A stretch of 5,015 nucleotides of DNA from an uncultured Parabacteroides sp. GTDB lineage: Bacteria; Bacteroidota; Bacteroidia; Bacteroidales; Tannerellaceae. Position 1 is the stretch's first letter. Every line of letters begins with the position of its first letter. Where the stretch lies: assembly GCA_934725305.1 (NCBI GenBank), contig CAKVBA010000080.1:1-5015 (forward strand), in the 5' to 3' direction. The position numbers and the translations under genes are program-made. The notes under the pieces are model-generated. The model made no database searches and was not told where the DNA came from. It worked only from the letters and a program-made list of their open reading frames with translations. Positions 4,993-5,015 of this stretch are shown here, piece after piece.

Positions 4993-5015
4993 TACCCAAA
5001 AATAAGACTTATGAT

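Noticed and set aside
4907..5008. Minus-strand open stretch reading GTKILDEEIAENTYFTGG
   Set aside because: It looks somewhat protein-like, but it has no ATG, is closed by a stop just upstream (5009-5011) and ends inside the signal-peptide sequence. It could be a relic but cannot be supported as a gene.
1..5015. CRISPR array, riboswitch, replication origin or toxin-antitoxin pair
   Set aside because: There are no regularly spaced repeats, conserved aptamer-like leaders, origin-type repeat clusters or paired small genes of such families in the window.

Overview
The window looks like chromosomal DNA of a Bacteroidales bacterium (Bacteroides, Parabacteroides or Prevotella type). The grounds are the promoter grammar (TAnnTTTG -7 boxes instead of E. 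coli -10 boxes), A-rich leaders with weak or no Shine-Dalgarno sequence, and the protein families present: DUF3575, DUF5119 and fimbrillin lipoproteins. I cannot name the species.

Left part (1-302): an intact tRNA-Asn(GUU) gene at the very edge is followed by a strong 19-bp stem-loop and then a short palindromic segment of about 123 bp with terminal inverted repeats. That segment resembles a small non-autonomous transposable element (MITE). The stem-loop is formed by two back-to-back copies of the same terminal repeat.

Sigma module (303-1410): a short ECF-type RNA polymerase sigma factor and, 16 nt downstream, a four-helix membrane protein with a cytoplasmic coiled-coil-like N terminus. They are arranged as an operon, so the membrane protein is a candidate partner or anti-sigma factor, but it is not a FecR-type protein.

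Intergenic region (1411-1929): it holds no intact gene. It starts with the internally deleted remnant of an ORF6N-domain gene. A REP-like palindromic stretch, two further stem-loops, a 14-bp perfect AT-rich palindrome, a run of nine C residues and a good Bacteroidales promoter follow.

Fimbrial module (1930-4819): a DUF3575 outer-membrane-type protein, a DUF5119 lipoprotein and a fimbrillin (pilin) lipoprotein lie in one direction behind that promoter. The first two are separated by 5 nt and the last by 54 nt, and a 12-bp stem-loop closes the unit. Together they most likely encode part of a type V (FimA/Mfa-like) surface fimbria, with lipidated precursors exported to the outer membrane. The fimbrillin gene is visibly more AT-rich than the DUF5119 gene before it.

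Right end (4820-5015): a further lipoprotein begins with a textbook signal peptide and lipobox but stops after 26 residues. It is followed at once by a second promoter-like sequence pointing right and out of the window. This abrupt break in a pilin-like gene, at the edge of a fimbrial locus, is the most interesting point. It may mark an insertion element, a recombination junction or simple decay, and the sequence to the right is needed to decide.
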